A DNA stretch of 64,000 nt from Limnanthes douglasii subsp. nivea. Lineage: Eukaryota > Streptophyta > Magnoliopsida > Brassicales > Limnanthaceae. Shown in pieces: positions 52,738 to 64,000 of the stretch. A program made the translations under genes and the position numbers. The stretch is from positions 78,139,910 to 78,203,909 of the forward strand of contig JAUPFV010000001.1 in NCBI GenBank assembly GCA_036936605.1, given 5' to 3'. Below the pieces are notes generated by a model, which made no database searches, was not told the origin of the DNA, and saw only the letters and a program-made list of their open reading frames with translations. Within the stretch, counting starts at the first letter, position 1. Every line of letters begins with the position of its first letter.

Positions 52738-55700
52738 TAATATTTCATGGGTGCTTCAAAACTCTTCCTTCTTTGTCCTGAAGCCTATATGTCCCAGGCT
52801 TAAGTTTTTCAGAGACCTCATAAGAGCCTTCCCAGTTCGGAGCCAGCTTACCGAACTACTTCTCCTTGGTGTGTAAGAAAACGTTTCTTAACACCTTATC
52901 TCCTTGTTGAAAATCTCTTCTCTTGACTTTAGAAGCAAATATACTCCTCATCAGGCCTTGGTAGTGAGTTGTTCTTAAATGAGCTTTAACCCTTCTTTCT
53001 TCCATTAAGTCCAACTGATTCCTAACTGCTATCTCATTAGCTTGTTCAGAATAGTGATGGACCATGTATGATGGTAGGGTAGCTTCTATGGGGTTAATTG
53101 CATCCATCCCATACACCAAAGCAAAAGGAGACTCATGTGTAGTAGCCCATGGAGTAGTTCGATACGCCCACAATACTTCTTGCAAATAGCTTGGCCACTT
53201 TCCTGCAGCTCCTTCTAGATTCTATTTTAATCTAGACAAAATAGTCATGTTGGAAACTTCAACCTGGCTATTTGCTCGTGGATGGAAAGGAGAAGAAAAA
53301 TAGTGGCCCATTATTTGTGGTAATCTTTTGAGGAATTGCAAATCTGCAACCTATATTGGATAAGATAAATTTAATGACAGCCTTTGAAGTGGTTCATGCC
53401 AAAGGAGTTGCCTCTATCCATTTTGAGAAGTAATCTATAGCAACTATAATATTTTTGCACCCTCCGGACGCCATTGGCAAAGGCCCAACTAAATCCAATC
53501 CCCAACGAGAAAAAGGTAATAGCTCGGAAATAGGCTTCATACATACTGCTGACACATGGATTTCATTGCCATACCTTTGACATGGATCACACTTCTTTAC
53601 CATTTCTTTAGCATGTGCTATTATGGATGGCCAATAGTACCCATCCAACAATACTCTCCGAGTTAGTGCCTTATACCCACAATGTGTTGATCCTTCTCCA
53701 TCGTGTAGTTCGGATAAGACGACTTGAGATTCTTCAACCCCCAAACAACACAGGAGAGGTCTACTGAAAGAATTTTTATAGAGAACTCCCTTGATGATCA
53801 AAAATCCACGAGCCATGTGCTTAACTTTTCTTGCCATAGCTTTATCGAGAGGCAAAACCCCATCAGAAATGTATTGAATAAGAGAAAACCTCCAATCTTT
53901 AGGTTGAATCACCTATATGCTCAAGATTTCCTCCTTTTCCTTGATTTGACTTGGTTGTATGGATGGGCATTCTTGTTTGTGTATCCAAGGGTAAGATTCA
54001 GAATACGCTATGGTTGCCAAAGAATCTACCAGTGTATTTTCTAACCTAGGAATATGCTCATAACAAACACATTTGAAGTTGGCCGCCACCTCTTTCAAGA
54101 TGAGTAAGTATTTGATCATCTGCTCTTTCTTAGCCTCAGACTGACCTTAAGGATGATGGATAAGAAGCTGAGAGTCAGTCATCAATTGAACTCTCTTAGC
54201 CCCACATAGGAAAGCCAATTTAAGACCAGCTATAGCCACTTCATATTCCGACTCATTGTTAGAGGCCCTGAATCCAAAGGATATAGGCTGGTACATTTTA
54301 TCACCATACAAAGAGGTTAGGAAAATTATAGCTCCACAACCCATTTTTCTTGAACCACCATCAGTCTGGACCACCCACTATTTCTTGGTTTTCTCTTCTG
54401 AAGTTTGTTTAGAGTTCCTGTCCGAATGGAACTCTACTAGGAAATCAGCAACTGATTGAGCTTTGATAGCAGTTCGTGGGGAAAAATCAATGTCATAATC
54501 GCCCAAATCTACTGACCACTTGGTAATCCTGCTTGATATGTCTTCCTTCTGAAGAACATTTTTTAACGAAAAAGATGTCCGGAGAATGATGGAATGAGAA
54601 TCAAAATACGGCCTCATCTTTTTTACCGCAATCACCAAGGCTAGTTCCAACTTCTCAAGCTTTAAGTACCTTTTCTCAGCATCTATTAAACGTTTGTTAA
54701 TGTAGTACACCGGACAAGGGTAATTGTCCACTTCTCTTACCAATACTGCACTTATAGCACATTCTAACACAGCCAAGTATACATAAAGTGTTTCTCCTTG
54801 AATAGGATTAAAAAGAGTCTTTGGTGAGGATAAATGTTTATTTATCTCAACAAAAGCTTGGCTAAACTGTGGAGACCAATTAAAATCTTTAACATTCTTC
54901 AAGGTTTGGAAAAACGGAGCACACTTGTTCGAAGACCTTGAAATAAAACGATTCAAAGCTTCCAACTTCCTGGTGAGTCTCTGGACTTCTTTAACATTCT
55001 GAGGAGGATCGATTTCTAATAGGGCATTAAGTTGATCCGTATCAGGCTGTATCTCTTTCTCACTTAACACATAACCCAAAAACTTTCCCGATCGAACCCC
55101 AAAGACACATTTTTCTGGATTTAATTTTAATTTCACGGCTGCTAGATTAGCAAACATTTCTTGAAGGTCAGCTATACGTAAATCCTCTTCTAGGCTTCTA
55201 ACCATCATGTCATCTATGTATACTTCCATATTTCTGCCAATCTGACTTGTGAATGCTTTTTTTACCAACCTCTGATAAGTAGCCCCAGCATTTTTTAACC
55301 CAAAAGGCATCACCTTGTAGAAATGGAGACCTCTGTCTGTTTTAAAGGTAGTATGATCTTGGTCCTTCGGATCCACCTGTATCTGGTTATACCCAGAGAA
55401 AGCATCCATGAAGGACAATAACTTGTTTCCAGACGTTGAATCCACCAACTAAATTATCTGGGGGACTGGATAAAGATCTTTTTGGGCAAGCTCTGTTGAG
55501 GTCAGTAAAGTCAATACACATACGCCACTTCCCATTCTTTTCTTGAACAACACTGGATTGGCAGTCCATAAAGAGTATTGGGACTCCTTTATATGTCCCA
55601 TCTTGGTAAGCCGATCAACCTCTTGAACTATCACATAAGCTTTTTCTTTAGAAAAAGCTCTCATTTCTGTACAACAGGAGGAATATTACTCTGGATCGAT

Positions 55701-56310
55701 AACTTGTATGAGATAATGCTTGTGGGTACTCCAATTACATCACCATTGCACCAAGAAAAGACATGCTGATTGTTAAGTAAAAAAGACAACAACTTCTTCT
55801 TCAATTCCGGTGCCATCTTGGAACTAATCTTGATACTTCTACCCTATGCAAGGGAATGGTTTTCAATCTCTTCAACTGGTATAAAAACACTAGGAGCCTC
55901 TCTAGGGTCATCAATCTCACCCTCCCCCTTAAAAGGCTCAAGTAACTGCTAATCTTCATTGATCTGAACCGCTCCCAAAGTTCTAGGAGAAAGAGTATTG
56001 GCATAGCACTCCATGGCTATCTTCTGACTGCTTCGGACCACACCTACTTACCCTTGAACTGCATACTTTAGACACTGATGGATTGTTGAGTCCACAACAT
56101 GCATTCTGGAAAGCCAGTTACTCTAAAAAATTGCATTGTAGCATGTGGGGCAATATACCACAACAAATAATACCCTCACCAACTTTTTAAAGGGCCCTTT
56201 ACCCAACAACACCTCTTTCTCAAACTCCCCAATTACATCCGCAGAGCTCCCTGTGAAGCCCACAATGATTCTATTTGAGTTTTGAATAACGGCTGGATTC
56301 TTCATCTGCT
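52738..56310 (-). pseudogene. Gypsy pol: protease, RT, RNase H, second RNase H, integrase
   Basis: Minus strand. Protease part at 56305-56123 (RIIVGFTGSSADVIGEFEK). RT from 55664: KAYVIVQEVDRLTKMGHIKE, then 55448-54378 with FMDAFSGYNQIQVDP, VMPFGLKNAGATYQRLV, the intact box YIDDMMVRS, KCVFGVRSGKFLGY, and RNase H ending RITKWSVDLGDYDIDF. Second RNase H 54374-53913: QTDGGSRKMGCGAI, NNESEYEVAIAGLKLA, MTDSQLLI, VDSLATIA. Integrase 53912-52738: HCGYKALTRRVLLDGYYWPS, C..C, RWGLDLVGPLP, IVAIDYFSKWIE, then NNG in place of DNG, HPRANSQVE, VLWAYRTTP and a terminal basic segment. At least five stops, and the integrase Asp is lost. Confidence 0.88.
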
Positions 56311-58292
56311 TGTAGGAGCTTAAGAAGATGATGTTTGTCGAATTGCATGTGTTTATTAAAATTCGGCGAATATCATTGCCCCCAATAGATGCTCATATCA
56401 CCACCGCATCTTCATGAGGCCCAGCTATATTTCTTAAATCATCCTCATCAAAAACTATGAATGGAAAAGGGGTTTGGCACTGATGAGAAGACATTCCCCC
56501 TTCCAGCTGAGTAGCCAGACTATGTACATGCCTCTTTCTTTATGAATGAGTGGATGTTGTCACAGTATCCCCTCTAAAAATGGTAAGTGACTCAAAGAAA
56601 CTAATGAGTCCGGACACTGTCTTGGTTTGTTCTGTTATGAACCCCACTCTATTCCGGGTTGGATCAGGATCCAGGTATTCCGAATCAACATTAAATCTTT
56701 CAAGGATCACCATTTCCCTTTCTTGAGTAGATGTTCCCACATTGTTTGCAGGGCCTGTTCGAGGAGCATTGTCAGGCCTGTTTCCACTTCTTCTTTTGAC
56801 ATAAGCTCCCAGCTTGCCTCTTTCAGTAAGGTTCTGCACTTCTTGTTTCAGGGCTATGCAGTCTTCAATATTATGGCCTATAACATTATGATATTGGGAA
56901 AAACAAGTATTTTGACTCTCTCTAGGAGACTACAGTGTTGCTGGTTTCCAGAAATGGACTTCCTCCTTGGTCTTGTCATATATTATGGCAACATTGTCTT
57001 TCAACTCTACAAACCACTCCGGTTGAACCCAAGGGCCTCTTTTACTTCTTGACTGCTGGCTATGGGACTGATTCTAGTTGGACTAAGCTTGTTTAGCCCT
57101 ATTGGACCCTTGTCCGGTTTCCTTAGCCTTATACCTAGACTGGTTCTGAGTTGCTATGGTGGACCTCACTTGACGGTGCACCATGATTTTCTTGGTTTCA
57201 TCTACATTAATTTGTTTTCCCACCTGATTCAATAAGCCACCCCAAGTCATGCCTTTCTTCCTGTTCACCGAATCAGCCAGATTCCCAGGGTTCAACCCTT
57301 GTCTCAAAGAAGCAATTGCCACATGTTCGAAGCAATCTGTTAATCCGTTCTTTGTATTCATGAACCGACTTATGTAGTCCTTTAAGGACTCGTTTGGTTC
57401 TTAGGCACAATGGATAATGGTATCTCTATTTCCTTTTATCTCCTTACTTCCCACAAATTGCCTTCGGAAGGCAACCTATAATGTATCAAAGTATCTGATA
57501 CACCCCTGGGTAAGCTGTTGTACCACTTAAGAGCGCTTCCCGTAAAATATTAGGAGAAAGCTCTGCACAAAAGTTTGTCATCATCATCAAAATTCATCAT
57601 GAAGTTCTTGAACTGCTCGAGATGGTTGTCCGGATCCTTACTTCCATCATACTTCTCCATTTTGGAGTTGTCAAACCTTTTGGGTAGGTTTCTGGACAAT
57701 ATCTTGGGAGACAAAGCTGAATGTCTCCAATTTCTATTACGACTGAAGACTGTGTCTTCATTAGGAGTTGCGAAAAATACCTGGTTCGGTCTGAAAAGCA
57801 AAAGGATTGATTAACAACTGATCAATATGCCTGTGGCTGTGAGATGACTCTTTGCCCATATGCCTTTTAAGCCTCCCATGCATATCTCTTTTTCTTGAAT
57901 ATTTATTTAATTAATTTCATTTTCTTTCTGGACCTCCCTTCACCACTGCTTGATGACAAAAAATCCTCAAGCTCAGCCTCGTTCGAAGAGCTGCTGGAGT
58001 ACTCATAATTTGAACTTTCAACCGGCTTAGACCGATGAGTCTTCTTAGAACTAACATGTGTCTTTTTTTAACACAGATGAGTCTTTGCTGATGGATCATT
58101 CTCCCTAGGGTTGTCAGTATGATGAATAGCTGACGTCCCTGATTTCTCCCTTATACCATTTTCTGCTTGTTTTATGGCCCTTAACGTCTCTATTTCTGCT
58201 CTCAACTTGTCTCGCTCTTCAATGGTGTATTCCTTGTTTTCCCCAACAGTATCCACCACAGGTGGTGGAGTTCCCTGCTCATTCAGATCCAT
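56311..58292 (-). pseudogene. Gypsy gag of the Tat-like element
   Basis: Minus strand from ATG 58292. The N-terminal charged region has EERDKLRAEIETLRAIKQAE. After stops, 57801-57550 carries KRFDNSKMEKYDGSKDPDNH and FKNFMMNFDDDDKLLCRAFS, the standard start of the Retrotrans_gag domain, followed by WYNSLPRGVS. 57361-57083 holds the second half (DCFEHVAIASLRQGLNPG, SVNRKKGMTWGGLLNQ). Then a basic linker (KRRSGNRPDNAPRTGP) at 56839-56540. No clear zinc knuckle. Multiple stops and shifts. Confidence 0.8.
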
Positions 58293-58343
58293 CCGAACTG
58301 GTCTTTTCTACTGGTTGTGAATGCAAGATTCAGGTACCTTTAT

Positions 58344-58362
58344 GCTCCCACTATGGTCACCA
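58344..58362 (-). other. Primer-binding-site-like sequence
   Basis: TGGTGACCATAGTGGGAGC on the minus strand, directly inside the 5' LTR end. Its position and TGGTGAC start are usual for plant gypsy PBSs. The cognate tRNA was not determined. Confidence 0.5.
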
Positions 58363-58543
58363 GTTTGGTTTGGTTTATTTTGGGCCGAGGGTAGTTTAGT
58401 AAAATGTTTTGTGAAGTTTAAAGTATTAAGTGTTTGATGTAAAGAGTAGTAAGATAATAGAGAAGCTTGCTTGTATTAAATGTTTATCACCCTTATTAAT
58501 GAGAGTGGTTGGGGTATTTATACTCTTAATTTAATGACCCATG
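58363..58543 (-). repeat. Truncated 5' LTR of the Tat-like element
   Basis: It aligns with 48560-48736 up to TTTAATGACCCATG and then switches abruptly to unrelated sequence. The 5' part of this LTR, with the target duplication, is therefore lost. Confidence 0.75.
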
Positions 58544-59270
58544 GTCCATCTTTAATAGCCGCATTTTTTTTTCTTTTTCTCTCTGCGAGTTTTGTTTTGC
58601 TTCTCACCATCACTCATGGGCATTCCTTCACTAATAGCATGGTCGCTGAGGACGACCATGCGTTCAAGTTCTACATCTTCCAACATCATCAGAAGTTTAG
58701 GATCCACTATTTGCATTGTTGGGGCACCGGGCTCCATAATATCAATCTTTGCGGCCTCAACAATAGTAGCCTTCTCCACAACTATATTCCCTGGTTCAAA
58801 TTTTTTTATGCCAGGCTAGGTTTTTCCATCTTAGTTTCGGATAACTCCTTTGACTTGGAATGTTTACTATGAGCTCTATTACGCTTATGTATGAAGATAA
58901 TGGTGTCGGGGGCTTGTAGTTTTTCCACCAAGTCGATAGGAACGGGTGTCGCCCTTAACTGTTCAGCACTTAAGTAATTATTAGAGCAACGTTAGAGATT
59001 GCAATTGATCATATTTATAGGCTTGAAGCAATAATGGAAAGCCCAACCCTAGTTCCTTTTGGCCCACTTCTTCAGTTCTTTAAAAGTTTCGAATGACTAG
59101 TGGACATGTGGCATCGTCTAACACTTTTGCAGGACTAGAAAACTAGCATCATCATTTGGGGGTCAGTCAAATCAAGAGGCGATCCTTTAAGGACCACAAG
59201 AAACCAGTGTCTTGTAAATAGTAGACATGTGTAAGACTGTGGCTCGATCCTTTTTCAAATAAGGCCAATG
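58544..59270 (-). mobile_element. Unassigned retroelement-like fragment
   Basis: A moderately GC-rich stretch whose minus-strand frame near 58779-58552 (EMEKATIVEAAKID...) looks like a charged gag-type or leader segment, but no domain is firmly recognisable. It starts exactly where the truncated LTR stops. Retroelement origin is inferred from the surroundings. Confidence 0.3.
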
Positions 59271-59950
59271 GGTCTGGTACAATTAAGGAATGGGAGGAAG
59301 TCCAACAAACACATGCCCAAAATAATAGCCCCACCAAGGTCGGGCGGATTGGTTGAAATTTACTAGTGAGTGGGCATCGGGTGTACCCGATTTTCGGTTG
59401 AACGACTTGTTAACATCACGCCTGAACAATTCGCCCCAAGATATCGGGCAACCATGCACCAAGACAAATCGACCCTAAAGACTTTATCGTCGAGGCAGTG
59501 GAGGGTCGACCCCAATGCTGATAGTACAGTCTTTGCTCATTCTTTCTCACAAGGGCTGAGGGGTTACAGATAAGGAAGAAAATTATCTGGACCTAATCTG
59601 GTCGGCAAATGATAAGGGTATTTTAAGAATGTAATAATTGTTTGTACTAAGAAGAAGATATTATAAAATAAGAAGGACGCATCTTGTAAATAATGATTAT
59701 ATGGGTAGAATTATAGTAAATAAATGTAAATATAAGATAAATTGGGTCACACGTTGGTAAAGGCCCACACCGATTACTATATATAGGAAGATTCTTTTTA
59801 TGGAGTGTGGTGAACCGTTATTATTAATAACTACTTTTACGATTTTCTTTCTCTAGAATCCTATGTTTCTCTCTCTACACACTGTTACGATATTATCTGG
59901 TAGTTAGATCATGGTCTGGATATTTATGAAACTATTAGTAACAAAGTTGA
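59271..59950 (+). promoter_or_regulatory. LTR-like segment with a strong TATA box
   Basis: TATATATAGG at 59778-59787, preceded by GGCCCACACCGATTAC and followed by a CT-rich stretch (TTTCTTTCTCTAGAATCC, TTTCTCTCTCTACACAC), has the layout of a gypsy LTR promoter, R and U5. A 67-codon frame at 59370-59573 lies inside and has no recognisable homology. LTR identity rests on base composition and layout only. Confidence 0.4.
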
Positions 59951-60828
59951 AAATCAAGAAATTTACTACTAATGCATTTCCATATATTATTGAAAGTCTC
60001 ATATTAGTTTAGATAAGTTAACCAGTAAGGATTTTCTTTTGTTCATTTTTTTAGCAACCATCTTTGTTTCGTATCTCTATTGTTTATTCTTTCGCTTTTA
60101 GCCATTTTTTGAGCTCTTAAACAATTCATCCGCTTTATAAAGTTATCTGAGCATTTCATTTGTATCGTTCGACCCTAATGACAGAGAACAAGTAAAAAAT
60201 AAGGAACCATCTATTAAACAAAACCATATTCATGCTTATGAATCATCGTTAAAGGTTCATTTTTTCTTTTGTGTATATTTTAGTGACGTGCATATAATTT
60301 TAAATTTTATTTGTATTTTATTTTCATTAAATATTTTGATCTGCTTACAGCCATTTCGGTTTTACTTATTTAGCTTTAAGGGTTTAATAGTTTTATATTT
60401 GGTTTTAATTGGGACGAAGTCGTAAATTGAGAGAATAAAGAAATTTAGTATGGTTACATTTACATATATCAATTGAAAGTCTCTCATTAGTTCGAATAAG
60501 TTAACAATAATTATTTTTTTGTTTATAATGTTTAGTAAGTATGTTACTTTTGGACATCGTTGGAGCTCTTCAACTATATCACCTGATCTTCATGACAAAC
60601 AAAAAGTAAAGTATTTCTACCATTTTATCAAGTGTTTCAAGTAAAGCAGGACGATACTCATCGTTTCTCGTTGCTCTTATAAATAGGGATCTTCACTCCA
60701 AGTATTTCTTGATATCTTTTAGTTTTCACGCATGTAATTTTAAATTGGATTAGTATTTTATTTTTATTAATAATGTTGATCAGGTCTTACTCATTTGGGA
60801 TTAATAGTTTTATGTTAGGTTTTTATCG
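59951..60828 (+). repeat. Two direct units of a 0.4-0.48 kb repeat
   Basis: Unit 1 (59951-60428) and unit 2 (60429-60828) share AAGAAATTTAGTATxxxTAC, GAAAGTCTCWYATTAGTT, ATAAGTTAAC, GTAATTTTAAATTKGATT and TAATAGTTTTAT. A further unit is at 63436-63930, and the start of another at 63931 runs off the window. They surround the gypsy fragment below. They may be its LTRs or a tandem repeat it landed in. Confidence 0.6.
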
Positions 60829-61095
60829 GAGTTCCCTCTAAGGTAATATGTCATACTTTGGCTTTAAACCCAAAAGATATACTCTAACTCAAAAGAGGAA
60901 GACTTTTTCAGTAGAAAATGTTGATGGGATTGTGACAAAATTGATTTGGTTATCTAAGGTAGGACATATCTGAGAAGCACATAACCATTGTGGACAACGA
61001 ATTTAGTGCTTGTAAAAAAACAGGAAATTGAGGATATATGTCGACTTTACCGATCTAAATAGAGCATGTCCGAATGATCCATTTTTTACCAAAGA

Positions 61096-61389
61096 TTGAC
61101 GAGTTTGTTGGCTCAACATCGAGGAATAAGATTATTTCCTTCATGGATACACAATCCACCTGTGATTCTCCGATCTGAGTGCATCATAGTTGGGTTTACA
61201 GGGGTAACATCGAAAGTCGTTAGAGAGTTTGAGGATGAAGTTCTGTTAGGAAGTGGTCATTTTAGAAAAAGAATTCAAGTCTTATTCATGATGGTGGATT
61301 GTCCGACCAGCTACAGTACTATTTTTGGGAGATCAAGGCTATCCAAAATACATGTCGTAGCTTCAACGATCCGTCTATGTAATCGGTAA
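61096..61389 (+). pseudogene. Gypsy protease fragment
   Basis: It resembles the protease part of the minus-strand element (56305-56123) over IIVGFTG..S..V.EFE.EVLLG.G.F.K...VLF.. and DCPTSY. The catalytic triad is not visible in the retained part. Confidence 0.6.
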
Positions 61390-61969
61390 TCGCATTAGAG
61401 TAGTTTGAAACGAGCAGCAAATGGCTAGCGAGTCATATGCAACAACTTTGCACACCATCAAAAATATAGCTAGTGATCAGATGGTAGAATAACAGTCAAG
61501 GGGTTGTTCTCAGATACTGATGCGGTAGATGATCTGAGGGAGACCCCGGGTTCATTAATCACATGTGAAAATGTAGAACTATATATGTTTCCAAATGGGA
61601 AGAATTTCTGAATAGTGACGTTGTTTTCGCCTACATTACGTTACCAATTGTTAAGGTACTTGTCCAACAATTTAGAGGTTTTTGCTTAGAAAACTGAAGA
61701 TGTTATCGAGATTCCTTCTGAGGTAATATGTCATACCTTGGCTTTAAACACAAAAGTTAGACTATAATTAAAAAAAAATGAGGACTTTTTTGTGTAAATG
61801 TTTGATGCGATTATGCCATAACTTGATTGGTTATCTAAGGTAGGAGATATCCGAGAAGCACATATCCATTATGGACTGCGAATTCAGTGCTTGTAAATAA
61901 AATAGGAAATGGAGGATATATGTTAACTTTACCAATTTAAATAGAGCATGTCTAAAGGATCAATTTCAT

Positions 61970-62254
61970 GTGCTAAGGATTGACAAAATTATTGACTCAA
62001 CATTGGGGAATAAAATTCTTTCTTTCATTGATTCATTTGCACAATATAATCAGATTCAGATGAATTCCAAAGATAAAAAAAGAACTACATTTGTAATTGA
62101 CAGAGGATTGTACTATTATCGGGTTATATATTTTAGTCTCAAGAATGATGGTGCCACATATCAAATATTAGTGAATAAGGATTTTGCTACTCGTATTGGT
62201 AATATGTTAGTCAAAAGCTCGATAGATGATGAACACATTTGTAACTTGGAATAA
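61970..62254 (+). pseudogene. Gypsy RT fragment
   Basis: A 94-codon open stretch covering DSTLGNKILSFIDSFAQYNQ, RTTFVIDRGLYYYRVIYFSLKN and DGATYQILVNKDF. The catalytic box is replaced by SSIDDEH in a shifted context. It is the downstream, longer member of the internal RT duplication. Confidence 0.65.
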
Positions 62255-63435
62255 ACTTTCTCAAATTTGAGAGTCATTCTCCTAAAGTTAAATTCATATA
62301 AATGTACCTTCGGTGTCAGATCGAGGAAATCTTTGGGGTATATAATAAGTGAAAAAGGAAAATTTGATCCTAATTAGTTGAAAGCTTTGATATTAATGAC
62401 CCCTCCTCGGTCGATTAATGAGGTGCAGGTTTTGACAGAAAGGTTGGTAATTCTAAATAGATTCATATCTACATCTTTTGATAAATGTGCCACATTCTTC
62501 CAAGTTGTGAGACAATTAAATTAATTTTCCTAGACACTAGAGTGTGGGGTGACATTTTCTAAAATTAAAGAACAATTTTCATCGTTATAAGTCTTTTCAA
62601 AGCCTTAAGTATGAGAGCAACTATTTTTGTATATTGTTGTATAAGATTATGCAATTAGTACTTTGATGGTAAGGGAGGTAGATGTATATCCTCGGTCGGG
62701 GTATTATGTAATAAAAATTTTGGTCGCGTCGTAAAATATATATTTGAAGCTCAAATTTTTTGCTTTAGCCTTGGTTTTAGTTGCCAGAAAAAATGCGCGC
62801 TTACTTTCATGCTCATTCGATTGTTGTCTGAATGTAATTTCCATTAAAAATTGTATTACAAAGACCAAACATTTCTGGTAGGATGACAAAGGGGACCATT
62901 GAATTAAGGGATTATGATATAGATTTTACTCCTCGAACGACTATTAAGGCCCAAGCTTTAGCATTCGAGCCATTTTGATGAGGAAAATGATATGAGTATA
63001 TTATCAACCGCTCAAGAGTGGGTGGTTCAAACTGATGGAGGCTCTGGAGCTTTGGGGTCAGGTACGGGAGTATATTTGATTTCTCCCTCCGGAGAAGACA
63101 TGTACCAGGGCATACGGTTTGGGTTCAATGCGTCAAATAACGAATCAACTATGTAGCTGGGTTAAGGCTTGCAAGTATTTGTGGAACAAAAAAACGTTAT
63201 TTGCACACAGATTCACAGCTTATAGCAGATTAAATGTTATCCAAGGCTAAAAATGAACAACATATCAAGTTTCTGTGTGAGTTATGAGGGTTGGCTCTTT
63301 TATTTGATGAAGTGACAACCGAACATATTAACCAAGAGGAAAATACTATTGCAGATTCTTTAGCAACTATTGATTATTATGAAGAGTATCCTTGAATTTT
63401 ATTACAAGAGAGTCCATCTATACTGATGAAGAGTT

Positions 63436-64000
63436 TTTGGGTAAAGCATGATGATACTCATCGTTTCTCGTGGCTTCTGTCAACCACGGATTTTCACTAC
63501 AAGTATTCTTTAGATTTATTAGTTTTTCTTCTTAAATCTCAACTAACTTATTGTTAGGGTTTCATTGTATGGTTCAATTTCATGATTTTTTTGTATTTAC
63601 ATATGCTTTTAACAAAGGTTTTTGTTTCCTCATAACACCAATTACCCTACTTTTTTACGTTATTTGAGCACTTCATCTATATTGTGCAAACCTAATGAGA
63701 TTGAACAAGTGATAAGGAAGGAACCACTTGTCAAGTAAAAACGAATCACGCTTACGAATTATCGTTAAAGGTTCATTTTGGCTTTGGTGTCTCCGTTAGT
63801 AACGTGTCTGTAATTTTAAATTGGATTACTTTCATCAATTATTTTGATCAGCTTTTATAGTGATTTGAGTTTTACCGAATTGGGTTTGATAGTTTTATGT
63901 TAGGTTTTTACTGTGAAGAAGTTAAAAACTGAGAGAATCAAGAAATTTAGTATTAATACGTTTACAAATATTACTGAAAAGTTTATCATTACTTTATATA
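63436..64000 (+). repeat. Further copies of the 0.45-kb direct repeat, running off the window
   Basis: Bases 63436-63540 match 60633-60720 (GATACTCATCGTTTCTCG, CTACAAGTATTC). Bases 63640-63930 match 60085-60428. Bases 63931-64000 match the start of units 1 and 2. The last copy is incomplete at the window edge. Confidence 0.6.

Larger units (their letters stand above)
48560..58543 (-). mobile_element. Large Tat-like Ty3-gypsy retrotransposon with an antisense ORF
   Basis: Running from high to low coordinate: 5' LTR remnant (58543-58363), PBS-like site, gag (58292-56540), protease, RT, RNase H, second RNase H and integrase (about 56310-52738). An opposite-strand coding region (49430-52234) and the 3' LTR (ending at 48560) follow. 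About 180 bp of the two LTRs align well (48560-48736 with 58363-58543). The second RNase H plus an antisense ORF between pol and the 3' LTR are hallmarks of the Tat/Ogre group (for example Grande, Retand). Several stops in each gene; non-autonomous now. Confidence 0.85.
60829..63435 (+). mobile_element. Third Tat-like gypsy fragment, scrambled domain order
   Basis: Plus strand. 60829-61135 is the start of RT (FTDLNRACPNDPFF, then SFMDT). 61140-61390 is a protease (SECIIVGFTGVTSKVVREFE, MMVDCPTSYSTIFGR). 61711-62560 restarts RT with a near-copy of 60829-61135 and continues (FIDSFAQYNQIQMNSKDK, NDGATYQILV, KCTFGVRSRKSLGY, ILNRFISTS). 62640-62990 is RNase H, degraded. 63010-63420 is the second RNase H (VQTDGGSGALG, NASNNES, EHINQEENTIADSLATIDYY). 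Stops and shifts throughout; no integrase. Confidence 0.75.

Noticed and set aside
56627..57052. A 141-codon plus-strand frame in the Tat-like gag
   Set aside because: It lies opposite recognisable gag coding; no independent homology.
59370..59573. A 67-codon frame as a host gene
   Set aside because: It sits inside an LTR-like segment, has no recognisable domain and no flanking gene structure.

Overview
This window is plant nuclear DNA, most likely from a eudicot. It is AT-rich, with long (TA)n runs, plant-type L1 LINEs, Ty1-copia and Ty3-gypsy retrotransposons, a tRNA-derived SINE and hAT-type MITEs. Two degenerate pieces of conserved plant genes are present (COP1 and RNA polymerase II subunit RPB3), and one copy keeps plant-style GT-AG introns. 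I see no intact protein-coding host gene, no rRNA or tRNA gene and no CRISPR array. All annotation is by eye, so boundaries of old elements are approximate.

Layout. 0-6.3 kb: an inverted pair of the same unit (AT-rich repeat plus degenerate LINE), arms about 1-2430 (+) and 6312-2871 (-). 6.3-9.7 kb: a minus-strand copia element cut inside its integrase but keeping gag, a repeat-rich leader, the primer-binding site and one LTR. 9.96-17.17 kb: a long, nearly complete L1 LINE (+) with ORF1 and ORF2 recognisable end to end but broken by stops and frameshifts. 17.2-22.2 kb: noncoding DNA with a SINE bounded by a target-site duplication, a GC-rich hairpin-forming 62-65 bp repeat in two blocks, a small ORF and dispersed repeats. 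22.2-24.4 kb: five recognisable exons of a COP1-like photomorphogenesis regulator, with frameshifts and a stop and a hAT MITE in one intron. 24.65-29.97 kb: a full-length copia element (+) with both LTRs, 5-bp TSD, PBS, gag-protease, integrase, RT and RNase H. 30-34.2 kb: a dispersed repeat with an internal 54-bp minisatellite, and a second hAT MITE sitting in a repeat whose empty-site paralogue lies at 17.5 kb. 34.2-37.0 kb: a minus-strand LINE of another type that carries an RNase H domain. 38.25-38.7 kb: an intronless RPB3-like pseudogene. 39.5-41.2 kb: more copies of the dispersed repeats. 41.4-47.5 kb: a decayed Tat-like gypsy (+) plus a second partial gag copy. 48.56-58.54 kb: a large minus-strand Tat-like gypsy with gag, pol (including a second RNase H) and, between pol and its 3' LTR, a long opposite-strand coding region with a coiled coil. 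58.5-64 kb: other retroelement fragments, an LTR-like promoter, a third Tat-like gypsy with scrambled domain order, and direct repeats running off the window.

How it fits together. The region has grown by nested and serial retrotransposition, and every coding unit seen is broken at least once. The most informative features are the gene-derived fragments (COP1, RPB3) lying beside dispersed minisatellite-bearing repeats, the antisense ORF of the 48.6-58.5 kb element with a possible promoter of its own, the hairpin repeat array at 19.8-20.5 kb, and the MITE and SINE insertions whose target duplications can be read directly.
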